DNA from: Aromatoleum toluolicum
Lineage (GTDB): Bacteria; Pseudomonadota; Gammaproteobacteria; Burkholderiales; Rhodocyclaceae
Direction: 5' to 3'
DNA: 41,069 nt
Assembly: GCF_012911005.2 (NCBI RefSeq)
Contig: NZ_WTVS01000053.1
Span: 1 to 41,069 of the forward strand
The translations under genes and the position numbers were made by a program. A model generated the notes under the pieces. That model worked only from the letters and a program-made list of their open reading frames with translations. It was not told where the DNA came from and searched no databases. Of this stretch, positions 1-8,451 are shown one piece after another; position 1 is the first letter of the stretch; every line of letters starts with the position of its first letter.

Positions 1-50
1 GCTTAACCCATCCCCACCCCAACCCTCCCCTTGAAAGGGAGGGAGTGAGC
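1..50. repeat. Dispersed repeat family A, partial copy
   Basis: GC-rich tract with a C-rich block (CCCATCCCCACCCCAA) followed by an imperfect palindrome CCCTCCCCTTGAAAGGGAGGG. The same blocks recur at 12324-12490 and 40996-41069. It is intergenic, upstream of the first gene, and its left edge is probably cut by the window. Likely a REP/MITE-like element; no coding capacity seen. Confidence 0.6.
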
Positions 51-105
51 AACGGCCGTCAATCCGAGATCAAGCGATTGTTGGCAGGAAGATAAGGGAC
101 ATCAA

Positions 106-873
106 ATGCAACTCGAAAACAGCACCTTCATTGTCACCGGCGGCGCCTCCGGCCTCGGTGAAGCGACCGCGCGCGCCTTCCACGCCGCCGGCGCCAACGT
201 CGTCATCGCCGACCTCAACACCGCGGCGGGCGAGAAGCTCGCCGACGAGCTCGGTCCGCGCGCGGCCTTCCATCGCACCGACGTCGCCACGGAGAGCGAC
301 GCGCGCGGCTGCGTCGAACTCGCCGTGTCGCGCTTCGGCGGGCTGCAGGGGCTCGTGAACTGCGCCGGCATCGGCACCGCCGCGAAGGTGCTGGGCAAGG
401 ACGGCCCGCATCCGCTCGACGCCTTCAGCCGCATTGTGAATGTGAACCTCGTCGGCACCTTCAACATGATCCGCATCGCCTCCGAAGCGATGGCGCAGGG
501 CGCGGCCAACGCCGGCGGCGAGCGCGGCGTGATCGTCAACACCGCTTCGGTTGCCGCCTACGATGGCCAGATCGGGCAGGCGGGCTATGCGGCCTCAAAG
601 GGCGGCATCGTGTCGATGACCCTGCCGATCGCGCGCGAACTGGCGCGCTTTGGCATCCGCGTCGTGACGATCGCGCCGGGCCTGTTCCTGACGCCGATGA
701 TGAAGGGGCTGCCCGAGGACGTGCAGAAGTCGCTCGGCGAGTCCGTGCCTTTCCCGCCGCGGCTCGGCGAGCCGGCGGAGTACGCGCAGCTTGCACGCTC
801 CATCGTCGAGAATGCGATGCTCAACGGCGAGACGATCCGGCTGGATGGGGCGATCCGGCTCGCGCCGCGTTGA
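106..873 (+). CDS. SDR-family 3-hydroxyacyl-CoA dehydrogenase-like oxidoreductase
   Basis: 255-residue classical short-chain dehydrogenase. The N-terminal Rossmann motif TGGASGLG (residues about 11-18), the NCAG segment (an NNAG variant) and the active-site Ser plus YAASK (YxxxK) triad are all present. Length and the C-terminal sequence fit the 17-beta-HSD10-like / 3-hydroxyacyl-CoA dehydrogenase type II group, which oxidises 3-hydroxyacyl-CoA with NAD+. The ATG follows an AAGGGA ribosome site. The next gene downstream on the same strand encodes an acyl-CoA dehydrogenase, supporting a fatty-acid or aromatic/branched acyl-CoA oxidation role; substrate cannot be read from sequence. The 130-bp gap to that gene holds a palindromic repeat, so co-transcription is uncertain. 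Confidence 0.88.
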   Translation: MQLENSTFIVTGGASGLGEATARAFHAAGANVVIADLNTAAGEKLADELGPRAAFHRTDVATESDARGCVELAVSRFGGLQGLVNCAGIGTAAKVLGKDGPHPLDAFSRIVNVNLVGTFNMIRIASEAMAQGAANAGGERGVIVNTASVAAYDGQIGQAGYAASKGGIVSMTLPIARELARFGIRVVTIAPGLFLTPMMKGLPEDVQKSLGESVPFPPRLGEPAEYAQLARSIVENAMLNGETIRLDGAIRLAPR

Positions 874-950
874 GGTCGCATGAGCGATCGGGGCGCCGGT
901 CGAGTGTTCCACAGGAATTGACGAGCAGGGTTGTTCGACCGCTGTGTGTG

Positions 951-983
951 GCGGGATGCGCTTCGCTCCTCCCGCCCTACGAG
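951..983. repeat. Palindromic repeat family B (REP-like)
   Basis: GGCGGGATGCGCTTCGCTCC followed by TCCCGCCCTACGA: a hairpin-forming element (GGCGGGA...TCCCGCC). Near-identical copies occur at 35544-35575, 37232-37270 and 37300-37332. It lies between the SDR and acyl-CoA dehydrogenase genes. Confidence 0.7.
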
Positions 984-1003
984 ATGCATCCGGAGACTGA
1001 AGC

Positions 1004-2794
1004 ATGACCGAATACGCCGCGCCCCTGCGCGACATGCACTTCATCCTGCGCGAGCTCGCCGGGCTCGACGCGGTCACCGCCCTGCCGGGCTGCGAGGAGG
1101 CGACGCCGGACGTCGTCGAGGCCATCCTCGACGAAGCCGGCAAGTTCGCCGCTGGCGTGCTCGCGCCGATCAACCGGGCGGGCGACCTGCAGGGCTGCCG
1201 GCTGGAGGCGGACGGGCGCGTGACGACCCCCGAAGGCTGGAAGGAGGCGTGGCAGCAATACGTCGAGGCCGGCTGGATCGGGCTGTCGTTGCCGGTCGAA
1301 TACGGCGGGCAGGGTCTGCCCAAGCTGGTGTCCACGCCCGTGTGGGAGATGTGGTTCTCCACCAACATGGCCTTCACGATGCTGCCGCAGCTCAACGTGA
1401 GCCAGGCCGAGGCGCTGCGCATCGCCGCGAGCGACGCACTGAAGCAGACCTGGCTGCCCAAGGTCGTCAGCGGCGAGTGGGGCAGCACGATGAACCTCAC
1501 CGAACCGCAGGCGGGCTCTGATCTCGCGGCGACGCGGGCCCGCGCCGAGCCGGCGGCGGACGGCACATACCGCGTGTTCGGCCAGAAGATCTTCATCTCC
1601 TGGGGCGAGCACGAACTCACGGAGAACATCGTCCATCTCGTGCTCGCGCGCCTGCCGGACGCCCCGGCGGGCGTGAAGGGGCTGTCGCTGTTCCTGGTGC
1701 CGAAATACCTGCTCGATGCCGACGGCAAGCCCGGCGCGAAGAACGACGTGCGCTGCATTTCGATCGAACACAAGATGGGCATCCACGGCAGCCCGACCTG
1801 CACGATGAGCTACGGCGACGCGGGCGGGGCGGTCGGCTGGCTGGTCGGCGAGCCGAATCGCGGGCTGGAGACGATGTTCATCATGATGAACGAGGCGCGC
1901 TTCGGCGTCGGCGTGCAGGGCGCGGGCCTCGCCGAGCGCGCCTACCAGCTGGCGCTCGCCTATGCGCGCGAACGCGTGCAGGGGCGCGACGCGATCACCG
2001 GCGAGGCCGGCAAGCCCATCCTGTGCCATCCCGACGTCAAGCGCATGCTGCTGTCGATGCGCGCTCGCGTGATGGCGATGCGGGCCTTGCTGTATACCGC
2101 CGCCGGCTGGTTCGACGTTGCGCACCAGCATCCGGACGCGGCCGTCGCCGGCAGGGCGCGACGCTATGTCGATCTGCTGATGCCTGTGGCGAAGGGCTGG
2201 TGCACGGAGGTGGGTCAGCAGGTGTGCGGCGATGCCATCCAGGTGTTCGGTGGGATGGGCTTCGTCGAGGAGACCGGCATCGCGCAGTTCGCCCGCGACG
2301 CGCGCATCATCACGATCTACGAAGGCACGACCGGCATCCAGGCGAACGACCTGGTCGGCCGCAAGATCCTGCGCGAAGGCGGCGAGACGCTGTTCGAGCT
2401 GATTGCCGAGTTGCGCGAGACCGTCACGCGCTTGCGGGGCGAGGCGGGATTCGGCGCCATCGCCGACGCGCTCGCTGAAAACGTCGCCTCGCTCAACGAG
2501 ACGACCCACTGGCTGCTTGCGACCGGGAAGGATCGATTCGGCGAAGTCCTCGCCGGTGCGGTGCCTTTCCTGCACCTGCTCGGCACCGTCTGCGGGAGCT
2601 GGCAGATGGCGCGCATGGCGCTCGCGGCGCGACGCAGAGTGGCCGCCGGGGAGGGTGACGCGTGCTATCACGCGAGTCTCATCGACCTTGCGCGTTTCTA
2701 CATGGCGAGTTTCGCGCCGCAGGCCGCAGCGTATGGCCGCACGGTGCGCGAGGCAGGGGGGGCGGTGGCCGCGTTCGATGCGGCCGCTTTCTGA
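1004..2794 (+). CDS. Acyl-CoA dehydrogenase (long form, about 600 aa)
   Basis: 596 residues, matching the longer acyl-CoA dehydrogenase subfamily that carries an extra C-terminal helical domain (about residues 470-590). The FAD-contacting signature MNLTEPQAGSDL is at about residue 164. The IYEGTTGIQ motif holds the expected catalytic glutamate, so the enzyme looks active. It would oxidise an acyl-CoA to trans-2-enoyl-CoA and pass electrons to ETF; chain length is not predictable. The start ATG is preceded by CCGGAGA. It follows an SDR-type hydroxyacyl-CoA dehydrogenase on the same strand and ends 10 bp before a convergent DUF4399 gene. Confidence 0.92.
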   Translation: MTEYAAPLRDMHFILRELAGLDAVTALPGCEEATPDVVEAILDEAGKFAAGVLAPINRAGDLQGCRLEADGRVTTPEGWKEAWQQYVEAGWIGLSLPVEYGGQGLPKLVSTPVWEMWFSTNMAFTMLPQLNVSQAEALRIAASDALKQTWLPKVVSGEWGSTMNLTEPQAGSDLAATRARAEPAADGTYRVFGQKIFISWGEHELTENIVHLVLARLPDAPAGVKGLSLFLVPKYLLDADGKPGAKNDVRCISIEHKMGIHGSPTCTMSYGDAGGAVGWLVGEPNRGLETMFIMMNEARFGVGVQGAGLAERAYQLALAYARERVQGRDAITGEAGKPILCHPDVKRMLLSMRARVMAMRALLYTAAGWFDVAHQHPDAAVAGRARRYVDLLMPVAKGWCTEVGQQVCGDAIQVFGGMGFVEETGIAQFARDARIITIYEGTTGIQANDLVGRKILREGGETLFELIAELRETVTRLRGEAGFGAIADALAENVASLNETTHWLLATGKDRFGEVLAGAVPFLHLLGTVCGSWQMARMALAARRRVAAGEGDACYHASLIDLARFYMASFAPQAAAYGRTVREAGGAVAAFDAAAF

Positions 2795-2804
2795 CGAGAA
2801 TCCC

Positions 2805-3227
2805 TCAGCGCACGGTGATCGTGATCTTCTTCGAGCGAACCGGCGGGTTGTGGGGAACGTGCTTGTCGTCGCCCATCAACAGCTGCAGCGTGTGCTTGCC
2901 CGGCGCCAGTTCCACCATGGCCTCGGTCTCGCCCGCGCCGAAATGCAGGTGGTTCCGGTCCGACGGGATTTCCTGGTCCATCGCAGGCAACTCCGTGTCG
3001 ATCAGCAGGTGGTGGTGGCCCGTATTGGGGAATGCGACGCCTTTCGGCGCAACACCCATGTTGCGCAGCCCGAACCACACCTTGAACGGTTTCCCGGCGG
3101 GCATGACCTGGCCGTCGACCGGCCAGCCGATGTAAAGATATGCATTCGCCGGGGCGGGCGTGCTGCCGGCGAGCGCGAAATCCGATAGCAGCAAGGCCGC
3201 GATGGCGGCAACGAACGGCTTGTACAT
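2805..3227 (-). CDS. DUF4399 domain exported protein, copy 2
   Basis: 140 residues with an N-terminal signal peptide (MYKPFVAAIAALLLSDFALA, cleavage after ALA). The mature domain contains the DUF4399 hallmarks: NTGHHHLLIDTEL, PSDRNHLHFGAGETEA and the C-terminal PGKHTLQLLMGD...SKKITITV. The His-rich GHHH motif may bind metal, but the family function is not established to my knowledge. A GGGAGC ribosome site precedes the ATG. It is a tandem paralogue of the gene immediately upstream (3298-3720), same length and strand, 70 bp apart, so the two probably form an operon. Confidence 0.88.
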   Translation of the reverse strand: MYKPFVAAIAALLLSDFALAGSTPAPANAYLYIGWPVDGQVMPAGKPFKVWFGLRNMGVAPKGVAFPNTGHHHLLIDTELPAMDQEIPSDRNHLHFGAGETEAMVELAPGKHTLQLLMGDDKHVPHNPPVRSKKITITVR

Positions 3228-3297
3228 GGATTCGCTCCCAGTTCCTTACTGCGTAATGATGAAACCTAAGCCGCGGCGATGAGGGTGGGCCGCCCGT

Positions 3298-3720
3298 TCA
3301 GGGCACGGTGATCGTGATCTTCTTCGAATGCACCGGCGGATCGTGCGGGACGTGCTTGTGGTCGCCCAGGAGCATCTGCAGCGTGTGCTTGCCCGGCGGC
3401 AGCTCGATGCGCGCCTCAGTCTCGCCGGCACCGAAATGGAGGTGATTCCGGTCGGACGGAATCTCGCCCTCGGTCGTCAATTCCGTGTCGATCAGCAGGT
3501 GATGGTGGCCGACGTTGGGCATCTCGACCCCTTTCGGGCACACGCCCATGTTGCGCAGGCCCATCCGTACCCAGAGCTTGCCGCCGACGATGACCGCTCC
3601 GTCGGGCGGCCACAGGATGTAGGCCTCGGCGTTCGGCGGTGAGGGGGTCCCCGCTGCGATCGCGGCCGAAAGCGTCAGAGTTGCCGTCGTCAGCGCGGCA
3701 AGAGTGATTTCTCGCAACAT
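3298..3720 (-). CDS. DUF4399 domain exported protein, copy 1
   Basis: 140 residues from the ATG at 3720, chosen because GGGAGGG lies about 10 nt upstream and the protein then begins with a clean signal peptide (MLREITLAALTTATLTLSAAIAAG). An in-frame ATG at 3741 would add a short charged extension. DUF4399 motifs are intact: NVGHHHLLIDTEL, PSDRNHLHFGAGETEA, PGKHTLQMLLGDHKHVPHDPP, SKKITITV. It has the same length and layout as the downstream copy, so this is a tandem duplication that has diverged at many residues. Function unknown; periplasmic location inferred. Confidence 0.87.
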   Translation of the reverse strand: MLREITLAALTTATLTLSAAIAAGTPSPPNAEAYILWPPDGAVIVGGKLWVRMGLRNMGVCPKGVEMPNVGHHHLLIDTELTTEGEIPSDRNHLHFGAGETEARIELPPGKHTLQMLLGDHKHVPHDPPVHSKKITITVP

Positions 3721-3840
3721 GCTGCGCGCCCTCCCTGCCATGAATCCAATGCACATACACGGACGCGATTGCAGGATGCGTCCGACCGGCCAGAACTGAT
3801 TCTCACTACACATTAGGACGGAACTTGCCGGAAAGATACA

Positions 3841-3846
3841 TATAAT
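3841..3846 (+). promoter_or_regulatory. Candidate -10 element before the FGE-like gene
   Basis: Perfect TATAAT in an otherwise GC-rich gap, on the strand of the FGE-like gene. No convincing -35 is found 16-18 bp upstream (a TTGCCG lies only 10 bp away), so this is a weak promoter call. Confidence 0.3.
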
Positions 3847-3972
3847 GGATTGAGATATGGCCCGACCGCGCCGGTCGAAATCCCGCGCGAAGGTTGCGCG
3901 GTTCGGCCATGTCTTCTTCCTCCGCGCGACCGCCCGAAGGGGCTCGTCGAAGGCGCCCGCGGCGCCGGAAAG

Positions 3973-5163
3973 ATGCGATTCCGGGGGAGGCCGTACGCTC
4001 AACTAAAAAGCAAACGGGGTGCGGACGTGTGGCGAGAACTTCTCATCGTTGCGGTGTTGGGGGCGTGCGCTTCGGCGGGCGTCCAGGCCGGGGTCCTGCC
4101 GAAGGACAGCGCCGAGCAATACGAACTCACGTTCTGGGATTCGGTGAAGGACAGCCAGCACGCCAGCGACTACGAGGCCTACCTGAAGGCGTACCCGAAC
4201 GGACGTTTCGCGGCGCTCGCCAAGGCGCGCATCGAACGGCTGCGCGCCGCGGCACCGAAGGTCGAGACGCCAGCGCCCAAGGTGGAGACGCCGGCCCCGC
4301 GCGCACCTGCGCCCGCGCCGGCCCCCCCACGTGCTGCCGAGCGGGCACGCCCAGTGGCACCGGCGGCACCGGCCGCGCCCGAGCGCCCGCGCCCCGCGCC
4401 ATCGGCTGCGCCGGCAGCGGCGGTATCCGCGGGCGCCGTCGCCGCGCTCGGCGAAACCAGGGATTGCCCCGCCTGTCCGGTCATGGTGGGGCTGCCGCCG
4501 GGTGACTTCGTGATGGGGAGCAACACGGACGATCCGACGGAACGGCCTGCGCATCGGGTGTCGATCGCACAACCCTTTGCGATCGGAAAATACGAAGTCA
4601 CCAACGAGCAGTGGAGCGCCTGCGTCGATGCGGGCGCATGCCCGCGCCTGGCCAGCGAGGCGAATAGCGTGAAGAATGCGCCGGTACGCGACCTGAGCTG
4701 GGATGACGCGCGGCAATACGTCCAGTGGTTGAGCAAGAGCACCGGCAAGTCCTATCGGCTGCCGACGGAGGCGGAATGGGAGTACGCCTTGCGCGGCGGC
4801 ACGGCGACGCGATACTGGTGGGGCAGCCAGATGCGCAGCGGCAATGCGAACTGCAAGGACTGCGGTGAACCGTGGCGTCCGGACGGCCCCGCCAACGTCG
4901 GTTCCTTTGCGGCCAATCCGTTTGGCCTGCATGACATGAACGGAAGCGTCTGGGAGTGGGTCAGCGACTGTTGGCACAACTCCTACAAGGGGGCACCCGA
5001 GGACGGTCGTTCATGGGAGGACGCGAACTGCTCGGTGCGTGTGATTCGCGGCGGATCCTGGCGTGATGGGGCGGACTACATGTTGGCCTCGACGCGTTTC
5101 AAGTACGGCGCCAGCGTGCGTCATTCACAGAACGGATTCCGCGTGGTGCGGGACGCGAAATAG
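3973..5163 (+). CDS. Exported FGE/SUMF1-like domain protein lacking the catalytic cysteines
   Basis: About 396 residues from the ATG at 3973; a GTG at 4027 is an alternative start and the frame is open from 3850. The N-terminus has a hydrophobic signal segment ([17 protein letters not shown]). A SPOR/TPR-like stretch ([20 protein letters not shown]) follows, then a long Ala/Pro-rich linker with a KVETPAP repeat. The C-terminal formylglycine-generating-enzyme fold starts near [18 protein letters not shown], with [36 protein letters not shown] and VIRGGSW. True FGE enzymes have a Cys pair shortly after RGGSW; here the segment reads [13 protein letters not shown], without Cys. A non-FGE binding or scaffolding role in the periplasm is likely. 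It converges with the Ser/Thr kinase gene 24 bp downstream, and such domains are often found beside bacterial kinases. Confidence 0.8.
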   Translation: MRFRGRPYAQLKSKRGADVWRELLIVAVLGACASAGVQAGVLPKDSAEQYELTFWDSVKDSQHASDYEAYLKAYPNGRFAALAKARIERLRAAAPKVETPAPKVETPAPRAPAPAPAPPRAAERARPVAPAAPAAPERPRPAPSAAPAAAVSAGAVAALGETRDCPACPVMVGLPPGDFVMGSNTDDPTERPAHRVSIAQPFAIGKYEVTNEQWSACVDAGACPRLASEANSVKNAPVRDLSWDDARQYVQWLSKSTGKSYRLPTEAEWEYALRGGTATRYWWGSQMRSGNANCKDCGEPWRPDGPANVGSFAANPFGLHDMNGSVWEWVSDCWHNSYKGAPEDGRSWEDANCSVRVIRGGSWRDGADYMLASTRFKYGASVRHSQNGFRVVRDAK

Positions 5164-5187
5164 CGCCGCGGCGCGCGGATGGCGTCG

Positions 5188-7257
5188 TCACCGTCCGCGC
5201 GCGTGCGTGGTGATCTGGACCAGATCCACGGCGATGCGATCCTGTCCGTATTTCGCCGCGATCTCGCGCAGGCGCACTTCGACAGCGCGCAGGTAGTCTG
5301 CCCTCGATTCCGATTCGGGCCGCAGGGTGTCGAAAAGCGGTACCGGGGTGACCAGCAGCGCGATCAGTTCCGAGCCGAACGGCTTCGAGATCGTCCACCC
5401 CGCAAGGGTCCCGATGGTCGCCGAGTAGTTGGGCGGCGCCTGATGGGCCTTGGCCCGTCGGCTCGGCACGAGGTGGACGACGCTGCCGTCGAGGACGTGA
5501 TAGTCGACATGCACGTAGGACTCGTATCCGGGCGTCGAGACGTCGACGATGAGGGAATCGCCCTCCGTCAGGTCCGTGCCGGTGCCGCGCATCTGGATCG
5601 AGGCGAGCCGTCCGGCTTGCCGGTTCCTGACCCAGTAGGGAGCGAGCGTTTCGATGACGCTGCATTTGTCGTCGCTCACCTGCTGCACGTCCGTCTTCAG
5701 GGTCGTCACGCCGGGGATGGCGCTCAGGGATTCCTTGAAGCGTGCGATGCCGAATCGTTCGGGCAAGTAACCTTGCACCTGCAGCGTCGGTCCGCTGACC
5801 GACGCAGTCAGGGCGGAGCAGGGCACCTGCGCGAGCACGGGGGTGACCGCCCCAAGCGAGAGGACGGGAAGAGGCGGCGGTGTCGCAGGTGCCGCGGGTT
5901 GGGCCGGTGCTGCGGGCGGCGGCGCTTCCTGCTGCGGCGTCGGCGCAGGGGTCGCCACGGAGCGGTCGGGGCTGGCGGGCAGCGTTTCGGGGCGCTCGGA
6001 CGGTTCCCAATACGAGATCACGGCGACCGCCAGCAGTGCCGCCGTCGCGACGCCTGCGGCACCGAGCGCCAGGGGCATGGCGAGCCGATGTTCGCCTCTC
6101 ATCCCGTTGAGGAACTGGGCCACGCTGGCGGTTCGCGCTTCGCGATCGAACGATAGTGCGGCTTTGAGCGCCCGCCACTGCATGGTGGGGAGGTTTTTCG
6201 GGCGCTGCGGCCGCAGACCGGCATTGCGCGCCTGTGTCGCCGGCAGGCGTCCGAACGGATGCGTGCCGGTCAGCAATTCGTAGGTGATGCAGGCAAGGGC
6301 GTAAACGTCATCGCGCGGGTCGGGTTCGACGTGTTCGAGGATCTCGGGGCTGGCATAGGCCGGCGTCAGGCCGCCCAGGCTGCCCGCATCGAAAACCGTC
6401 GCTTCGACTTCCTCCTCGGAGCGGCGGAAGACACGCGCGATGCCGAAGTCGATGATCTTGACCTGCCCCTTGTCGGTCAGGAAGACATTTGCGGGCTTGA
6501 AGTCGCAATGCACGAAGCCGCGTTCGTGCGCATACGACAGCGCATTCGCCATGCCGGTGAAGATGCGCAGCGCGTCGGCGTAGGGCATGCCGCGAAAATC
6601 CGGCGCGTGCAACAGGCGACTCAGCGGCTGCCCCGACAGGTACTCCATCGTCAGGTACACCATCGGCCCGTCGCGGTCGAAGTCATACACCGTGACGATG
6701 TTCGGGTGCGCGAGCGTCTGCGCCTTCTTGGCTTCGCGCTGCAGGGCGATCAGGGACTTCGGATGGCCGCGGAACTGGACGTTCAGGATCTTGATGGCGA
6801 TGTAGGGGTTGCGGTCGGCGGCCTCCAGCTTGCGCAGGTCGAGCGCCTTGTACACCGTGCCCATGCCGCCGAAGCCGATGCATTCCTCGAGGCGGAAGCG
6901 TCCCTTGATCGTCTCGCCGACCCCCTTGATGCGTTCCGGTGCGCCGTCCGGCGGGGTGGGCGAAGCCGCATCCTCCGGCGGAAAGATGGCGCCGGGATTG
7001 ATGAGCATCCGCGTCTGGTCGGCGGTGCCGACGCCCTTCTTCTGTTCGGGTTCCGCGAGGTGCTCGATACGGCGATGAACTTCCGCATACACCTCCGGCG
7101 GCAGCGGAAACTTGGTGTGCTCCTCGCTGAGGACTTCCATCAGCTGGGTGTAGTCGGTCTTGTCAGTCGACAGAACGCGGTCGACTTGCGCCAAGAACTC
7201 ATTGCTGGACAAACCTCCGGCCTGAAAGGCGTGAATCGCGTGCGAAAGAGTAGCCAT
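5188..7257 (-). CDS. Membrane Ser/Thr protein kinase
   Basis: 689 residues from the ATG at 7257, chosen for the AGAGGGAAAG ribosome site just upstream. Order: an N-terminal helical region (1-115), a Hanks-type kinase domain (about 118-380), one transmembrane helix (about 391-413, LGAAGVATAALLAVAVISYW), a Pro/Ala linker and a C-terminal periplasmic region (about 470-689). The kinase core keeps its key residues: GFGGMGTVYKA P-loop, the IAIKIL lysine, a helix-C glutamate (LQREAKKA), HCDFKPAN (HRD with Arg replaced by Cys) and DFG. It should therefore be active. The C-terminal part resembles a BON-like segment followed by a DUF4384-like domain (weak recognition). A PP2C gene and two FHA proteins in the same locus make a phosphorylation circuit likely. 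Confidence 0.9.
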   Translation of the reverse strand: MATLSHAIHAFQAGGLSSNEFLAQVDRVLSTDKTDYTQLMEVLSEEHTKFPLPPEVYAEVHRRIEHLAEPEQKKGVGTADQTRMLINPGAIFPPEDAASPTPPDGAPERIKGVGETIKGRFRLEECIGFGGMGTVYKALDLRKLEAADRNPYIAIKILNVQFRGHPKSLIALQREAKKAQTLAHPNIVTVYDFDRDGPMVYLTMEYLSGQPLSRLLHAPDFRGMPYADALRIFTGMANALSYAHERGFVHCDFKPANVFLTDKGQVKIIDFGIARVFRRSEEEVEATVFDAGSLGGLTPAYASPEILEHVEPDPRDDVYALACITYELLTGTHPFGRLPATQARNAGLRPQRPKNLPTMQWRALKAALSFDREARTASVAQFLNGMRGEHRLAMPLALGAAGVATAALLAVAVISYWEPSERPETLPASPDRSVATPAPTPQQEAPPPAAPAQPAAPATPPPLPVLSLGAVTPVLAQVPCSALTASVSGPTLQVQGYLPERFGIARFKESLSAIPGVTTLKTDVQQVSDDKCSVIETLAPYWVRNRQAGRLASIQMRGTGTDLTEGDSLIVDVSTPGYESYVHVDYHVLDGSVVHLVPSRRAKAHQAPPNYSATIGTLAGWTISKPFGSELIALLVTPVPLFDTLRPESESRADYLRAVEVRLREIAAKYGQDRIAVDLVQITTHARGR

Positions 7258-7491
7258 CCGCTTTCCCTCTGTTGGCCACGAGTCTCGGGGTGTCACGTTC
7301 TCGCTCGGTCCGGCCTGCGAGGATGTACCAGGCGCTGTTGCAGGTTGATCGATGGGCGCGCATCGAGGTGCCGGTTCGGCCAGGGAACACGACCGCGCAA
7401 AATTCCCCAATCGGACCTTTCAAGAAAAATATAGCCCATATCCATGCGCTTGGCGGGCGTGCACCGTGTTCGGGCGCGGGGCACGGGCACG

Positions 7492-7514
7492 CTCCCCAAG
7501 GGTTCTTGGGGGAG
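7492..7514. other. Strong hairpin in control region
   Basis: CTCCCCAAG, loop GGTT, CTTGGGGGAG: a nearly perfect 9-bp stem with one extra G. No T-tract follows on either strand, so it is not a standard intrinsic terminator. Confidence 0.5.
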
Positions 7515-7634
7515 GTGTTGCCTTCCGGCAGACAGTGTTCGGGCGAGCTGTTGGTCGCCACCCATCAGTCGACGTCAAGTTGGCGTCATCAGCGCCACCC
7601 GGTTTTGCGCGAGTTGAAGAAAAGCATAAAGTTA

Positions 7635-7653
7635 ACAATGGCTTGCATTGTTG
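7635..7653. promoter_or_regulatory. Perfect inverted repeat, candidate operator
   Basis: AACAATG-GCTTG-CATTGTT: a 7-bp perfect inverted repeat with a 5-bp spacer, 21 bp upstream of the -24 element of the sigma-54 promoter. It could be an activator or repressor site. The other peptide promoter does not carry the same repeat, but has a different palindrome (23856-23867). Confidence 0.4.
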
Positions 7654-7674
7654 TCTGAGCGCGGTGGCGACGCT

Positions 7675-7690
7675 GGCACGGTCCCTGCGA
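7675..7690 (+). promoter_or_regulatory. Sigma-54 promoter for double-glycine peptide cluster 1
   Basis: TGGCACG-N4-CTGCG matches the sigma-54 consensus TGGCACG-N4-TTGCW, with the invariant GG (7676-7677) and GC (7688-7689) exactly 10 bp apart. Predicted transcript start is near 7700, about 60 nt before the first ATG. The inverted twin at 23794-23809 keeps the same elements, and a sigma-54 activator is encoded in the locus. Confidence 0.78.
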
Positions 7691-7697
7691 TAGGAGT

Positions 7698-7723
7698 TTC
7701 GAGCGCGCGAAAGTGCTCGAAAG
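7698..7723 (+). promoter_or_regulatory. Conserved 5' UTR stem-loop, cluster 1
   Basis: TTTCGAGC, 10-nt loop, GCTCGAAA: a perfect 8-bp stem placed at the predicted 5' end of the mRNA. The same sequence precedes the first gene of cluster 2 (23761-23786). It could stabilise the message or bind a regulator. Confidence 0.5.
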
Positions 7724-7762
7724 AAATCACCGACCCAAGACTGAAACCCAAGGAGAGCCATC

Positions 7763-8056
7763 ATGAAAACCCTGACCATCAACGACCTGCCGATGACCGA
7801 AGAACTGGGCTGCGAGGCCATGAGCGCAGTGCGCGGCGGCATGCACGACATGTACTACACGCCCTTCTACTGGGGCGGATACGTCGATACCTCGACCAGC
7901 AACGCCTCGTTCAGCGCCGCGCAGTTGATCAACCAGGGCCAGAGCGTGGTGACCAACGTCGGCAACAACGTCGCGGTGCTGGGCGGCATCGCCTCCCCGT
8001 CGGTGCCGGTCACCGCGACGCAGAACGCCAACATCAACAACCACGTCAGCTTCTGA
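7763..8056 (+). CDS. Double-glycine leader peptide, P1
   Basis: 97 residues. The first 26 form a double-glycine export leader (ITIxDL-type start, then EAMSAVRGG), predicted to be cut after Gly26 by the C39 domain of the locus ABC exporter. The 71-residue core has an aromatic N-terminal part (YYTPFYWGGYVD) followed by INQGQSVVTNVGNNVAVLGG and ends TQNANINNHVSF. It contains no cysteine; the only Cys of the precursor is in the leader (ELGCEAM), where P2, P3 and P7 have Arg. AAGGAGAG provides the ribosome site. It is first in a three-gene run behind a sigma-54 promoter. The closest paralogue is P7 at 23427-23720, in inverted orientation. Function of the core is unknown. Confidence 0.88.
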   Translation: MKTLTINDLPMTEELGCEAMSAVRGGMHDMYYTPFYWGGYVDTSTSNASFSAAQLINQGQSVVTNVGNNVAVLGGIASPSVPVTATQNANINNHVSF

Positions 8057-8089
8057 ACCGCCTGATCCCGACCCCCAAGGAGAATCATC

Positions 8090-8374
8090 ATGAAAACCCT
8101 GACCATCAACGACCTGCCGATGACCGAAGAACTGGCCCGCGAGGCGATGAGCGAAGTGCGCGGCGGCATGATGTACTTCGCGCCCTACCCGTGGTACGGC
8201 TACGACGCCTCGGTCCAGAACTCCTCGTTCAGTGCCCTGCAGCAGATCAACCAGGGCCAGAGCGTGGCCACCAACGTCGGCAACAACGTCGCCGTGCTGG
8301 GCGGTTTCGCCTCGCCCTTCGTCCCCGTCACCGCGACCCAGAACGCCAACATCAGCAACGACGTCAGCTTCTGA
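8090..8374 (+). CDS. Double-glycine leader peptide, P2
   Basis: 94 residues with a 26-residue leader ending EVRGG and a 68-residue core beginning MMYFAPYPWYGYDASV. The core then has the family block INQGQSVATNVGNNVAVLGG and the tail TQNANISNDVSF. No cysteine. The ribosome site is AAGGAGAAT. It is almost identical in protein and DNA to P3, pointing to a recent tandem duplication. The gap from P1 is only 33 bp, so the two are co-transcribed. Predicted to be exported and trimmed by the C39 ABC transporter of the locus. Confidence 0.87.
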   Translation: MKTLTINDLPMTEELAREAMSEVRGGMMYFAPYPWYGYDASVQNSSFSALQQINQGQSVATNVGNNVAVLGGFASPFVPVTATQNANISNDVSF

Positions 8375-8387
8375 TCCTGCACTGATG

Positions 8388-8410
8388 CGCGGAGGCAGCC
8401 TGCCTCCGCG
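8388..8410 (+). other. Intercistronic hairpin between peptide genes P2 and P3
   Basis: CGCGGAGGCAG-C-CTGCCTCCGCG: an 11-bp perfect inverted repeat (the loop must use the inner bases). No T-run follows. Such a structure could cause partial termination or protect upstream mRNA, and so set the ratio of peptides. Confidence 0.6.
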
Positions 8411-8451
8411 GCAATACCCTGATCCAAATCCGACCCCCAAGGAGAATCATC

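Larger units (their letters stand above)
7258..7762. other. 505-bp intergenic region between the kinase and the first double-glycine peptide
   Basis: Non-coding control region between divergent genes. It holds a hairpin at 7492-7514, an AACAATG/CATTGTT inverted repeat at 7635-7653, a sigma-54 promoter at 7675-7690 and a conserved 5' UTR stem-loop at 7698-7723. There is an AT-rich patch near 7420-7440 that might serve the kinase gene, but no confident minus-strand promoter was found. Confidence 0.6.

Noticed and set aside
3973-5163. Active formylglycine-generating enzyme
   Set aside because: The catalytic Cys pair after RGGSW is absent and no sulfatase gene is near.
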